Position numbers and translations under genes: made by a program
Part shown: positions 21,021 to 29,909 of the stretch, one piece after another
How the letters are laid out: the number at the start of each line of letters is the position of its first letter
Numbering within the stretch: the first letter of the stretch is position 1
Notes under the pieces: model-generated
Databases searched by the model: none
What the model was told of the DNA's origin: nothing
The model's input: the letters and a program-made list of their open reading frames with translations, nothing else
From: LMUY01 sp965199555
GTDB lineage: Bacteria > Pseudomonadota > Alphaproteobacteria > Acetobacterales > Acetobacteraceae
NCBI GenBank assembly: GCA_965199555.1
Contig: CBDASJ010000006.1
Span: 806,001 to 870,000, forward strand
DNA: 64,000 bases
Reading direction: 5' to 3'

Positions 21021-21950
21021 TCACTGTTCCAGCCGGAAGCCGACCGGGATCGTCATGGTGACGGTGCTGCCGGGCAGGTCGGCGGGCAGCGGCGGCAGCG
21101 GCTCGGCACGATGCACCATCGCTGTGGCTTCCGCGTCCAATGCGGCGGAACCGGAACTGCGGACCAAGACGGCCGAAAGCACGTGCCCGCTGCGGTCCAT
21201 GGTGAAGGTGACCGTCGCCACGCCCTGCTCGCCGCTGGACCGGGCGCCGGCCGGGTAGCGCTTGGCCTGCTGCAAGCGGCTGATCAACGCGCTGCGCCAA
21301 CCGGGAATGGCGCTCGCCGACGCCGCTGCGGGGGAGGCTGCCGACGGTGCCGCGGCCGCAGGTGGCGCGGCCGTCATCGGCTGAACGGCGGCCTCCGCTT
21401 GCGGGGCGGGAGCGGGACGCGCCGCCGGACGCGACGTGGCCACGGGCCGGGGCATACGCGGCACGGGCTTGGCAGGGGGCGCCGGTCGCGGCGGCGGCGG
21501 GACAGCCCGCGGGATTTCCGGCGGCGGGGCGGCGTGGACGATGTCGGACGGCTGAACCGTCGTCGCCGGTTCGGGTGAGGACAGCAGCGGCACCGTGGTT
21601 TCGGGCGACGGCGGCGGCGCGGGCTCGGGCTGGGGTGCCGCCGCAACGGTCGATGGCGGCGGCGGCGTCGATGCTTGTTCCGGCGCCGGTGGTGCCGGTG
21701 CGGCCTGCGGGGCGGGCGGCGGCGGCGTCGCTTCCGTCACGCTGTCCATCGACGGCGCGGCGGACGGCATGCCCTGCGGGATCGGGGTGATCTCCACGAT
21801 GGCGACGGTGTTCGGAGGCGCCGGACGCGTCGGCCACAGCAGGAAGGGCAGCGCCAATCCGGCGTGCAGCAGCGCGGCAATCCCTGCTGCAGCGGCGTAG
21901 CCCCGTCCGGCCCCACCCGGCGGCAACGGCAGGGACAAGCTGCCCGGCAT
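21021..21950 (-). CDS. tonB: TonB energy-transducing protein
   Basis: 309 aa. One N-terminal membrane segment (residues ~16-40), a Pro/Ala-rich periplasm-spanning region from about 43 to 190, and a C-terminal TonB domain (YPAGARSSGEQGVATVTFTMDRSGHVL...). It starts two bases after the exbD stop. The exbB-exbD-tonB order and the neighbouring cobalamin riboswitch/ABC importer suggest a dedicated TonB for outer-membrane corrinoid uptake. No TonB-dependent receptor is in the window. Confidence 0.9.
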   Translation of the reverse strand: MPGSLSLPLPPGGAGRGYAAAAGIAALLHAGLALPFLLWPTRPAPPNTVAIVEITPIPQGMPSAAPSMDSVTEATPPPPAPQAAPAPPAPEQASTPPPPSTVAAAPQPEPAPPPSPETTVPLLSSPEPATTVQPSDIVHAAPPPEIPRAVPPPPRPAPPAKPVPRMPRPVATSRPAARPAPAPQAEAAVQPMTAAPPAAAAPSAASPAAASASAIPGWRSALISRLQQAKRYPAGARSSGEQGVATVTFTMDRSGHVLSAVLVRSSGSAALDAEATAMVHRAEPLPPLPADLPGSTVTMTIPVGFRLEQ

Positions 21951-21952
21951 CG

Positions 21953-22414
21953 CTAACGCGCCTGGATCGCCGTGGCCCCGGCGTCGCCTTCCGCGATCAA
22001 GGAAACGCGCGATACGCCGGACGCGCTGACCAGGCCCATCACGCGCATCACGTCGCCATACGGCACCGCGCGGTCGCCGCGCACGTAAACCGGCGCGTCC
22101 ATTGCCGCGTTCGCCCGGGCCGCGGCCAGTCGGGCGCCCAGCTCCGCCTCCGTCACCGCGTCGCGGCCCAGGAAGAGCCCCTTGTCCCGCGCGATCGTCA
22201 CCACCACGGGCGGCGCGGTGTGCGCGACGCGGGCGGCCGAGGTGCGCGGCAGTTGCACGGGAACGCCGACCATCATCATGGGGGCCGCCACCATGAACAC
22301 GATCAGAAGCACCAGCATGACGTCCACCATCGGCGTCACGTTCATGTCCGCCATCGGCGCCGCAAGATCGTCGTCCTCCGCCGCAACCGGGCCGCCGCCA
22401 ACGCGCATCACCAT
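21953..22414 (-). CDS. exbD: ExbD/TolR proton-channel subunit
   Basis: 153 aa from ATG 22414 (ATG 22408 also possible). A short cytoplasmic N-terminus leads to PMADMNVTPMVDVMLVLLIV, with the conserved Asp of the single membrane helix, then a periplasmic domain ending in IAEGDAGATAIQ. It works with ExbB as the proton-driven motor for TonB. It is seven bases from the exbB stop. Confidence 0.92.
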   Translation of the reverse strand: MVMRVGGGPVAAEDDDLAAPMADMNVTPMVDVMLVLLIVFMVAAPMMMVGVPVQLPRTSAARVAHTAPPVVVTIARDKGLFLGRDAVTEAELGARLAAARANAAMDAPVYVRGDRAVPYGDVMRVMGLVSASGVSRVSLIAEGDAGATAIQAR

Positions 22415-22421
22415 CGCCCGG

Positions 22422-23117
22422 TCACTCCGCCAAATGCAGGTGGGGCCGCGCCGCGGCGGCGGGGCTGGGCGAGCGTGCCAGGCGATACGCCAGGTCTCCG
22501 GCCGCCAGCAGCGCCGCTTGCCGCACCGCGTTGGCGGAGGCGGAGATGCGGTTGTAGCCCACCACCGCCGGGATCGCCGCGACCAAGCCGATCGCCGTCG
22601 CGAACAAGGCTTCCGCAATGCCCGGCGCCACCACGGCCAGGCTGGTGTCGTTGCTGGCGGCGATGCCGGAAAACGAGTTCATGATCCCCCAAACGGTGCC
22701 GAACAAACCGACGAACGGCGCCACGGACCCCGTCGTCGCCAGGAGCTGCAACCCGGCATGCGCCCGACCGAGCGGCACGCCGACGCCGCGACGCGCCGCC
22801 CGCTCCAGCCGGCTGCGGAACTCGCCGTCGGTTTCGCGCTCGCCCTGCCCTTCGCTCCATTCCGGCAGCACCGCCGCCAACGCCGCAGCAACCAGCGCGG
22901 GCTGGCCGTCCGCCGTGGCCGGAATGCGCTTGGCCGCCGCTATCGCCGCCAAGGCCCCGGCGTTTGCCCGCAGCCGCCGCAGCGCCGCCAGCTTCTCGAT
23001 GATCACGGTCCAGCACGCGACCGACACCAGGAGCAGCAGCACCATCACCGCCTTGACCACCACATCGGCGGCCAGGAACAGGCTGAGCGGCGAAAGATCC
23101 ATCACGGTCGGGGTCAT
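22422..23117 (-). CDS. exbB: ExbB/TolQ proton-channel subunit
   Basis: 231 aa from ATG 23117 (MTPTVMDLSPL); the frame extends upstream to 23216 but that part looks like leader sequence. Three membrane segments, with the MotA/TolQ/ExbB block ATTGSVAPFVGLFGTVWGIM and then EALFATAIGLVAAIPAV. First gene of exbB-exbD-tonB. It lies divergent from the riboswitch-controlled importer, with about 250 bp between its start and the riboswitch. Confidence 0.92.
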   Translation of the reverse strand: MTPTVMDLSPLSLFLAADVVVKAVMVLLLLVSVACWTVIIEKLAALRRLRANAGALAAIAAAKRIPATADGQPALVAAALAAVLPEWSEGQGERETDGEFRSRLERAARRGVGVPLGRAHAGLQLLATTGSVAPFVGLFGTVWGIMNSFSGIAASNDTSLAVVAPGIAEALFATAIGLVAAIPAVVGYNRISASANAVRQAALLAAGDLAYRLARSPSPAAAARPHLHLAE

Positions 23118-23365
23118 CGCGGTTCGGGCACCACGGCCGACCACAACAACAGCGCAAGGATGGACCGGACCGACATGGCAAGACTTTCTGAAGAACGCGC
23201 GCGACGAGGCCCGCACCCGATTTGCTATCTTGTATCAATTCGGCGATGACGCAAGCCATGCCGGCCCGCCGCCCCCTTCCCGTCGCGCCCCTCGGAACCG
23301 GCCGTCGCACGGCCGGACCGGCGGCGCCATTGCAGCCCCCGGCCGAACTTGGCAGGCTGATGCCG

Positions 23366-23545
23366 CGCAGGTGCCCCGGATTGGCCGGGGTGAAACGGGA
23401 ATGCGGTGACGGCCGGACTGGCCCACTCCGTAGCTGCCCCCGCAACTGTAAGCGGCGAGCGAAGGGCGCTCCACCACTGACCCGTCCATGGGTCGGGAAG
23501 GCAGCCCGGAGCGGTGACCCGCGAGCCAGGAGACCGGCCTGCGCG
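23366..23545 (+). promoter_or_regulatory. Cobalamin (AdoCbl-type) riboswitch
   Basis: Conserved blocks appear in order: GGTGCC at ~23369, GTGAAACGGGAA at ~23390, GCTGCCCCCGCAACTGTAA (B12 box) at 23434-23452, CCACTG at ~23473, CGGGAAGGC at ~23494 and GAGCCAGGAGACCGGC at 23523-23538. It sits upstream of the ABC importer genes on the same strand and would repress them when cobalamin is abundant. The expression platform was not resolved. Confidence 0.95.
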
Positions 23546-23587
23546 ACAAGGACCGAGCCGTCGGCGGGACGGAGGCGGGAGGGTCGT

Positions 23588-23617
23588 ATGGCTATGATCA
23601 CCGACGCGCCGTCGTGA
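23588..23617 (+). CDS. Candidate nine-residue leader peptide between riboswitch and importer
   Basis: ATG at 23588 is preceded at four bases by GGGAGGG (23577-23583), the only strong ribosome site here. It would encode MAMITDAPS and stop at TGA 23615-23617, overlapping the GTG start (23614) of the ATPase gene, which has no good ribosome site of its own. This suggests translational coupling, with the riboswitch controlling access to the leader's site. Inference only; the peptide itself may have no function. Confidence 0.4.
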   Translation: MAMITDAPS

Positions 23618-24390
23618 AGGCAGCCGCCCTGGCTGCCAGCGCCATCCATTTCTCCGCCGCCGGGCGGCCGATCCTGGGCGGGGTCGACCTGGCCGTGGCG
23701 CCGGGCGAACGGATCGGCGTGATCGGCCCCAACGGCAGCGGCAAGTCCACGCTGCTGCGCTGCCTGTATGCCTGGCACGCCCCGACCTCAGGCGCCGTGC
23801 TGCTGGATGGGGCGGACCTGTTCACCCTGCCCGCGCACCAGCGCGCCCAGGCCATCGCCGTGCTGGCGCAGCATTCGGAAGCGGGGCTGGGCCTGACGGT
23901 GGGCGAGGTCGTCGCCCTCGGCCGCCTGCCCCATCACCGCGCCTGGGGCCGCACGGAGGCCGGCGACGCGGCGGCGATTGCCGGCGCGCTGGCCGCGCTG
24001 GGGCTGGCAGCGTGGCGGGACCGGCCGTTCGCACCCTTGTCCGGCGGGGAAAAGCAGCAGGTGCTGTTCGCCCGGGCGCTGGCGCAGCAGCCGACCCTGC
24101 TGATCCTGGACGAGCCGACAAACCATCTGGACATCCGCCACCAACTGGAATTGTTGCGCGCCGCCCGCAACCAGGGGGTCAGCGTGCTGGTCACCTTGCA
24201 CGACCTGAACCTAGCCGGCCGCTGGTGCGACCGGTTGTGCCTGCTGCAGGCCGGGCGCATCCGGGCAACCGGCCCGCCGGACGCGGTGCTGACCCCGGCG
24301 CTGATCGGCGCCGTGTACGGCGTGCAGGTGGATGCCGACCGCGATCCCCGCACCGGCCGCCCGCGGCTGTCCTACTACCTCGACGCCTGA
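23614..24390 (+). CDS. btuD: Cobalamin/iron-complex ABC importer ATPase (BtuD/FecE type)
   Basis: 258 aa from GTG; no other in-frame start is close. Walker A GPNGSGKST at 38-46, signature LSGGEKQQV near 141, Walker B LLILDEPTNH near 162-170 and H-loop TLHDLN near 194. First gene behind the cobalamin riboswitch, followed within 25 bp by a binding protein and a FecCD permease; hence corrinoid uptake is the best guess, with other riboswitch-regulated substrates possible. Confidence 0.85.
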   Translation: MKAAALAASAIHFSAAGRPILGGVDLAVAPGERIGVIGPNGSGKSTLLRCLYAWHAPTSGAVLLDGADLFTLPAHQRAQAIAVLAQHSEAGLGLTVGEVVALGRLPHHRAWGRTEAGDAAAIAGALAALGLAAWRDRPFAPLSGGEKQQVLFARALAQQPTLLILDEPTNHLDIRHQLELLRAARNQGVSVLVTLHDLNLAGRWCDRLCLLQAGRIRATGPPDAVLTPALIGAVYGVQVDADRDPRTGRPRLSYYLDA

Positions 24391-24414
24391 CTTTCCTTGG
24401 CAAGGGCCACGCTC

Positions 24415-25377
24415 ATGGTACGCCTCCTCCTCGCCTGCATCCTCCTGGTGGCCGCGCAGGCGGCGCGTGCGCAAGCGCCGGCCTACCCGGTGGAGGTGCA
24501 ATCCTGCTTCGACCGGGTGCGCTTCGACGCCGCACCCAAGCGGCCGGTGGTGAACGACTTCAACATGACGCAGACCGTGCTGGACATGGGCCTGGCGCCC
24601 CGCTTCGTGGGCTTTGCCGGGATCGCGGGCGGCGAAGACGAGTTGGTGGCGGCGCCCGGCGTGGTGGCGGGGCTGAAGCAGTTCTCCGACCGTTACCCCA
24701 CCACGGAGGCGGTGCTGGGCCAGGACGCGGATTTCTACTTCGCCGGCTGGCAGTACGGCTTCAGCGACGCGGACGTGACGCCGGCCAAGCTCGCTGCCGT
24801 CGGGGTGAAAAGCTACGTGCTGTATGAAAGCTGCATCCGCATCGGGCCGCGGCCGCCGATCTCCATGGAAACCATGTACACGGACATCACCGCGCTCGGC
24901 CGCATCTTCGGCATCGAGGCGCAGGCGGCAGCGATGGTGGCCGATTTCCGCCGCCGGGTCGCCGTGGTCACGGACAAGGTCGCCGGCGTCACGCAGCGGC
25001 CGCGCATCATGTATTGCGGCGGCTGCAACAACGACAGCCCGCCGCGGACCATCGGCGCCGAAGGCATGCCGCGCCTGCTGTTCGACCTGGCGGGCGGCCG
25101 CAACATCTTCGACGACATCAAGGATTCCTACGTCAACGTCAGTTGGGACAGCGTGATCGACCGCGATCCGGAATGGATCGTCATCTCCAACCCCCGCGTC
25201 CCGCACGAGGACAGCATCCGCTACCTGACCACCAGCCCGGCGCTGCAAACCATCACCGCGGTCAAGCAGCGCCACTTCATCTTCATGACCTATGCGGAGC
25301 GCTCCCCGTCCACCCGCAACGTCGACGCGCTGGAGCGGCTGGCCAGGACGATCCACCCCGAGCTGTTCCCCCATTGA
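24415..25377 (+). CDS. btuF: Periplasmic binding protein of cobalamin-type ABC importer
   Basis: 320 aa from ATG 24415, chosen because it gives a clean signal peptide (MVRLLLACILLVAAQAARAQA) and has AAGGG upstream; a TTG at 24397 is in frame. The mature protein shows the class III binding-protein pattern (VVNDFNMTQTVLDMGLAPRF, then YPTTEAVLGQDADF). Ligand inferred from the riboswitch; the sequence differs from E. coli BtuF and could bind another corrinoid or precursor. Confidence 0.82.
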   Translation: MVRLLLACILLVAAQAARAQAPAYPVEVQSCFDRVRFDAAPKRPVVNDFNMTQTVLDMGLAPRFVGFAGIAGGEDELVAAPGVVAGLKQFSDRYPTTEAVLGQDADFYFAGWQYGFSDADVTPAKLAAVGVKSYVLYESCIRIGPRPPISMETMYTDITALGRIFGIEAQAAAMVADFRRRVAVVTDKVAGVTQRPRIMYCGGCNNDSPPRTIGAEGMPRLLFDLAGGRNIFDDIKDSYVNVSWDSVIDRDPEWIVISNPRVPHEDSIRYLTTSPALQTITAVKQRHFIFMTYAERSPSTRNVDALERLARTIHPELFPH

Positions 25378-25379
25378 GC

Positions 25380-26441
25380 ATGCTTGCTGCAGCCCTGCCC
25401 CTGGCGCGGCTGCGCACGGGCGCCGTCGCGTGGCGGGTCGTGCTGCTGGTCGGGCTGGGCCTGGCCGTGGTGGTGTCCACGGTGCTGACGGTCGGGGTGG
25501 GGGCCGTTGCCATCCCCGCCGCGTCGGTGCTCGGCATCGTGGGGGACGCGGTCTTCCCCAGCGGCGCGGTGCATCCCTGGTCGATCGGGCAGCAGCACAT
25601 CATCCTGGACCTGCGCATCCCCCGCGCGATCCTGGCCGCCCTGGTCGGGGCCGGGTTGGGCCTGGTTGGGTCGGTGCTGCAAGGCATCACCCGCAACCCG
25701 CTCGCCGACCCGTACCTGTTCGGCGTGTCCGCCGGCGCGGCGGTGGGGGCCGTGTCGGTGATCCTCTACACCGGCTCCGTGCTGGGCGTGCTGACGCTGC
25801 CGCTGGCGGCGTTTGCCGGGGCGCTGGTGTCCATGGCGCTGGTGTTCGTGCTGGCGCAGCAGGGTGGCGGCTTCACCACGGAGCGCCTGGTGCTGACCGG
25901 CGTTGCCGTGCACTTCGTGTTCAGCGCCGTCACCAACCTGCTGATCTACAACGCCAACGACCGCGGTGCCGACGCGGCCCTGTTCTGGATGCTGGGCAGC
26001 TTCGGCAACGCGCGGTGGAACGTGCTGGCCGCCCCGGCGCTGGCGCTGCTGGGCGGCGGCACCTGGGTGCTGCACCGGGCACGGGCGCTGGACGCCTTGT
26101 CCCTGGGCGACGAGGGCGCGCACACGCTGGGCGTCAGCGTGACGGCGCTGCGGCTGGAAATGTTCATCGCGTCCGCGCTGATGACGGGGGTGTTCGTGTC
26201 CACCTCCGGCGCGGTGGGCTTCGTCGGCCTGATGGTCCCGCATTGCGCCCGCTGGGCGGTAGGCGCGCAGATGCGCTGGAGCCTGCCGACCGCGGCGGGG
26301 TTCGGCGCGGTGTTCACCGTGTGGGTGGACGCCGCGTCCCGCGTTGCGATGGCGCCGAAGGAGCTGCCATTCAGCGTGATGACGGCGGCGATCGGCGGCG
26401 CGTTCTTCCTGGTGATCCTGCGCCGCCGCCGGGCGGCGTGA
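25380..26441 (+). CDS. btuC: FecCD-family ABC importer permease
   Basis: 353 aa, about ten membrane helices. FecCD landmarks: LRIPRAILAALVGAGLGLVG, LQGITRNPLADPYLFGVSAG and GFVGLMVPHCARW. The start lies two bases past the upstream stop. Last gene of the riboswitch operon; the convergent enolase gene ends six bases downstream. Confidence 0.88.
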   Translation: MLAAALPLARLRTGAVAWRVVLLVGLGLAVVVSTVLTVGVGAVAIPAASVLGIVGDAVFPSGAVHPWSIGQQHIILDLRIPRAILAALVGAGLGLVGSVLQGITRNPLADPYLFGVSAGAAVGAVSVILYTGSVLGVLTLPLAAFAGALVSMALVFVLAQQGGGFTTERLVLTGVAVHFVFSAVTNLLIYNANDRGADAALFWMLGSFGNARWNVLAAPALALLGGGTWVLHRARALDALSLGDEGAHTLGVSVTALRLEMFIASALMTGVFVSTSGAVGFVGLMVPHCARWAVGAQMRWSLPTAAGFGAVFTVWVDAASRVAMAPKELPFSVMTAAIGGAFFLVILRRRRAA

Positions 26442-26447
26442 CCCCAG

Positions 26448-27575
26448 TCAGCCTGCGACGGTCAATTGACGGAGCACGCCCGCATCCGGCACCAGCCCCC
26501 AGCCCGGCGCCTGCGGCACGGCGACGCGCCCGCCCTCCGCCCGGGGCGCCGCCGGGAACAGCCCGGACCAGAACGCAAGCTGGGACAGCGGCCATTCCAG
26601 CAGCGGGCGGTCCACGCCCGCACCCTGCGGCAGGGCGGCGAGCAGATGCAGGTGCACGGCCACGTTCAGCCCCGTGGTGAAGGAGTGGCTGGCGACGCGC
26701 AGGCCCGCCGCCTGCGCCCGCCGCGCCGCCGCAAACGCCGCCAGCAGGCCGCAGCGCGTGGCGTCCGGCTGCAGCACGTCCACGCAGCCTTGCTCGACCA
26801 GCGCCAGCAGGCCGCGCGGCCCGCATTCCCCTTCCCCGGCGGCCACCGGCACCACGCCCTCGCGCCGCAAGGCCGCCTGGGACGCGAGGTCGTCGCGGTG
26901 CAACGGCTCCTCGATCCAGCCCAGCCGAAAGGGCGCGAACCGCCGGGCCCGTGCGGTGGCGGTGGCCAAATCCCAGGCCTGGGCGGCATCCACCATCAGC
27001 TCGTCCGCACCCACCGCGTCGCGCGCGGCTTCGAGAAAGGCGAGGTCGGCCGCCTCGACGGCGCCGAAGGGCGGCCAGCCGATCTTGAAGGCGTCGAACC
27101 CCAGCGCACGTTCGCGCGCCAGCCGGTCATGCGTCGCCTCCGGCGTTGCGCGGACCTTGCCGCTGGCATAGGCGCGCACCGACGCCGCGGGGCTGGCCGC
27201 CAGCAGCCGGACCACCGGCAGCCCGGCGCGATGGCCCGCCAAATCCCACAGTGCCAGCTCGGCGGCGGCGATCGCCTGGGCCACGGTGCCGTCGCGGCCG
27301 ACCCATTGCGTGCCGCGGTCCAGCCGGCCGCGCAGCGCTGGAATGTCGGACGCGTCGGCGCCGCGCAGGATGTGCACCAGGCCTTGCGCCGAAACATGCG
27401 TTACGGGCGCCTGCACGACGGCGCGCATCATGAACGGGCTGCCATGGCCCTCGCCCCAGCCGACATGGCCGTCCTCCGTCACCAAACGCAGCAGGAAGCA
27501 ATGCTCCGCCCGCGGGTTGGCCGCGTCGGCCGGCCGTTCGAGGAAGAAGGCGTCGACCGATTCGATCCGGCTCAC
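26448..27575 (-). CDS. Enolase-superfamily (mandelate racemase/muconate cycloisomerase-like) protein
   Basis: 375 aa from GTG overlapping the upstream stop (GTGA). Barrel-domain acid/base and metal residues are visible: KIG near 162, metal ligands D near 192 (MVDAAQAWD), E near 220 (WIEEPLH) and E near 246 (AGEGE), D near 270 (QPDATRCG), and His near 294 (SHSFTTG). The superfamily abstracts a proton alpha to a carboxylate. It may act on the product of the adjacent amidohydrolase, but the substrate is unknown. Confidence 0.85.
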   Translation of the reverse strand: MSRIESVDAFFLERPADAANPRAEHCFLLRLVTEDGHVGWGEGHGSPFMMRAVVQAPVTHVSAQGLVHILRGADASDIPALRGRLDRGTQWVGRDGTVAQAIAAAELALWDLAGHRAGLPVVRLLAASPAASVRAYASGKVRATPEATHDRLARERALGFDAFKIGWPPFGAVEAADLAFLEAARDAVGADELMVDAAQAWDLATATARARRFAPFRLGWIEEPLHRDDLASQAALRREGVVPVAAGEGECGPRGLLALVEQGCVDVLQPDATRCGLLAAFAAARRAQAAGLRVASHSFTTGLNVAVHLHLLAALPQGAGVDRPLLEWPLSQLAFWSGLFPAAPRAEGGRVAVPQAPGWGLVPDAGVLRQLTVAG

Positions 27576-28327
27576 GCCGAGCCGAACCAGTGCTTGAAGA
27601 TGGCGTCGCTGGTGCCGTCGGCGCGCCGGTCAGCGATCACCGCGTTCACCGCCGCGACCAGGTCCGGACTGTTCTTCGGGAACACCACCGCCAGATCGCC
27701 GCCGACATAGCTGCCGACCAGGCGCAGCGGCGCGTGGGTTTCCCCGATAAACGCCGCCGCCCCGCCGCGGCCGACCACGGCGGCCTGCGCCTGGCCGGCC
27801 TGCACCGACAGCATCACCTCCGGCAGCCCGGGCAGGCGCCGCAGCTCGGCGGCATGGGCGTTGTCGCGCGCGAACTGGTCCTGCACGGAGCCGGCGGCCG
27901 TCGCCACCACCTTGCCGGCCAGATCCTCGATCCCCTTCACCGCCGTGTCGCTGGCGGGAACCGCGATCGTGACGTCGTCCGTGCCGTACGGGGCGGAGAA
28001 GTCGAACGCGGCCGCCCGCTCCGGCGTGACCCGCACGGCGGACACCGCGCAATCGAACTGATGGGCGATCAGGCCGGGCAGGATGCTGCGCCAGTCCAGC
28101 CGGACGAACTCGGCGTGCACGCCCAGCCCGGCGGCGATCGCGCGGCCCCAATCGATGTCGTAGCCCTGCAACTGCCCGTCGGCGCTGGCATAGGTGTAGG
28201 GCTTGTTGGCGCCGGTGGTGGCGATCCGCAGGACGCCGGCGGTCTTCACCGCGTCCAACGGGCCTGCCGCGCGGGCGGGGATTGCGGCCAGCGTGGCCAG
28301 CCCGGCCAGGACACTGCGCCGGCGCAT
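27572..28327 (-). CDS. Polar amino-acid-type periplasmic binding protein
   Basis: 251 aa from ATG 28327, which shares its A with the upstream TGA. Signal peptide MRRRSVLAGLATLAAIPARA, then a family 3 solute-binding fold (GVLRIATTGANKPYTY, GYDIDWGRAIAAGLG, FDCAVSAVRVTPERAAAFDFS). It has no permease or ATPase neighbours of its own kind, so it may be an orphan, work with a distant transporter, or act as a sensor. Middle gene of a three-gene operon. Confidence 0.85.
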   Translation of the reverse strand: MRRRSVLAGLATLAAIPARAAGPLDAVKTAGVLRIATTGANKPYTYASADGQLQGYDIDWGRAIAAGLGVHAEFVRLDWRSILPGLIAHQFDCAVSAVRVTPERAAAFDFSAPYGTDDVTIAVPASDTAVKGIEDLAGKVVATAAGSVQDQFARDNAHAAELRRLPGLPEVMLSVQAGQAQAAVVGRGGAAAFIGETHAPLRLVGSYVGGDLAVVFPKNSPDLVAAVNAVIADRRADGTSDAIFKHWFGSA

Positions 28328-29874
28328 CAGCGGCGACCATTCAGCATGTAGAAAGGCTCCTTCACGTCGAGATGGCCGAGGATGTCGGCCTGCCAGGCAT
28401 GCACGTAGGGCCGCAGCGCACGCATCCGCTCGGCCTTGACGGGGTCGGGCGCGGCCCCGCCATGCTTCTGCACGAAAGCGCGGATTTCCCCGTTCAGCGC
28501 CGCCTCGTCGATCGTGGTGATCCGCCGGTCGCGCACCACCACCTGGCCGTTCACCACCACGTCGCGCACCTGGGCGCCCTTGGCCCGCGACAGGATCAGG
28601 TCGGGCACGGGCAGGTCCGGCGTGGTCCACGGATCCGCCAGCATCTCCGCCGTGTCCAACACCACCAGGTCGGCGCACTGCCCCACTTCCAGCGTGCCGA
28701 GCGCGCCGCCATGGCCGAGTGCGGTGGCGGCGTTTGTGGTCCCCGTGGCCAGCCAGGCCGTGGCGGGCAGCACCTTGTCCTGCGCCAGGTCGAAACCGGG
28801 CACGCGGTGCAGCACGGAAGCCAGGCGCAGCTCCTGGAACGGGTCGTCGTCGTCGTTCAGGCTCTTGTCGTCCAGGCCCATGGCGACGCGCACCCCGGCC
28901 TGCATCATGTGCCACACCGGCGCAATGCCGTTGCGGACGTGCAGGTTGCAGCTCGCATGGTGGGTGATGCCCGCCCCGGCCGCCGCCATCGCCGCGATGT
29001 CCGCCTCGCTCAGCCACACCGCATGCCCCAGCGTGAGGTTCGGCGCCAGCAGCCCCTGGTCATCGAGGAAGGCGACCAGGGACTTGCCGAACGCCTTGAT
29101 GCCGTACGCGCGCTGGTGCGGGGTTTGCAGCGTGTGGATGTGGACCGGAAGGCCACCAAGCTGCTGCGCCCGGTCGCGCACCCGGGCCAGGAACCGCTCG
29201 GTCGTGCCGTGCGCCCAGGAGGGCGCGAGCAGCACGCGGGTCATGCCGCCCGAACCGGTTTCGTATTCCTCCCGCAACGCCTCGAACTGCTCGAAATAGC
29301 CGTGCTCGATCGCCTCGGCATCGTAGGTGAGGGTCGGACGGATGAAATCCGCCAACTCCGCCGGCAGGGTGGAAAGGAAGCCCGGCTCGTCCGGCACGAA
29401 GCGGTTGCGGTTGCGGACGGCCGGGGAATAGGCGAGCCGTATGCCGCAGCGTGCATAGGCCGCGACCGCCTTGCGCGCCTCGGCCAGGGCGTTGGGGCCC
29501 TCGTCGTTCCACCCGGTGTGGTGGATGGTCGTGCACCCCATGCGGAGGTGGCGCACGGCGCTCAGCGCGGCGCAAAGCTCGTTCGGCAGGTAGACCATGG
29601 ACGACCAGTCCAGGAACGCGTTCTCCAGGAAGTCGTAGGGCACGCCTTTCTGGATCGGCGACAGCCCGCGGCCGTGGCTGTGCGCGTCGATCAGTCCCGG
29701 CATCACGATCCTGCCGGCACCGCCGAGGACATCCGCCTCCGGATGCGCGTCCCGCAGCGCCGGCAGCGAACCGAGGGCGGCAACCCGGCCGCCATCCACC
29801 AGCACGGCGGCATCCGCCAGGGTGCGGCCCTGCGCCGGGTCGATCAGGACGTGGTCTCCGGCAACGATCAGCAT
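28327..29874 (-). CDS. Amidohydrolase-family protein (TRZ/ATZ-like)
   Basis: 515 aa from ATG 29874, chosen because GGAGA lies six bases upstream; ATG 29880 is in frame. HxH metal motif DAHSHG near residue 65, a later His (LGHAVWLS), and the conserved Asp (GLDDKSLNDD). C-terminal composite beta domain (GQCADLVVLDTAEM). Relatives deaminate or dechlorinate triazines or hydrolyse cyclic amides and cytosine-like rings. Followed by a binding protein and an enolase-superfamily gene and controlled, presumably, by the IclR gene just upstream. Confidence 0.85.
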   Translation of the reverse strand: MLIVAGDHVLIDPAQGRTLADAAVLVDGGRVAALGSLPALRDAHPEADVLGGAGRIVMPGLIDAHSHGRGLSPIQKGVPYDFLENAFLDWSSMVYLPNELCAALSAVRHLRMGCTTIHHTGWNDEGPNALAEARKAVAAYARCGIRLAYSPAVRNRNRFVPDEPGFLSTLPAELADFIRPTLTYDAEAIEHGYFEQFEALREEYETGSGGMTRVLLAPSWAHGTTERFLARVRDRAQQLGGLPVHIHTLQTPHQRAYGIKAFGKSLVAFLDDQGLLAPNLTLGHAVWLSEADIAAMAAAGAGITHHASCNLHVRNGIAPVWHMMQAGVRVAMGLDDKSLNDDDDPFQELRLASVLHRVPGFDLAQDKVLPATAWLATGTTNAATALGHGGALGTLEVGQCADLVVLDTAEMLADPWTTPDLPVPDLILSRAKGAQVRDVVVNGQVVVRDRRITTIDEAALNGEIRAFVQKHGGAAPDPVKAERMRALRPYVHAWQADILGHLDVKEPFYMLNGRR

Positions 29875-29909
29875 CCGCATTCTCCGTTGTATCCGCAGCG
29901 CCGCAGGCA

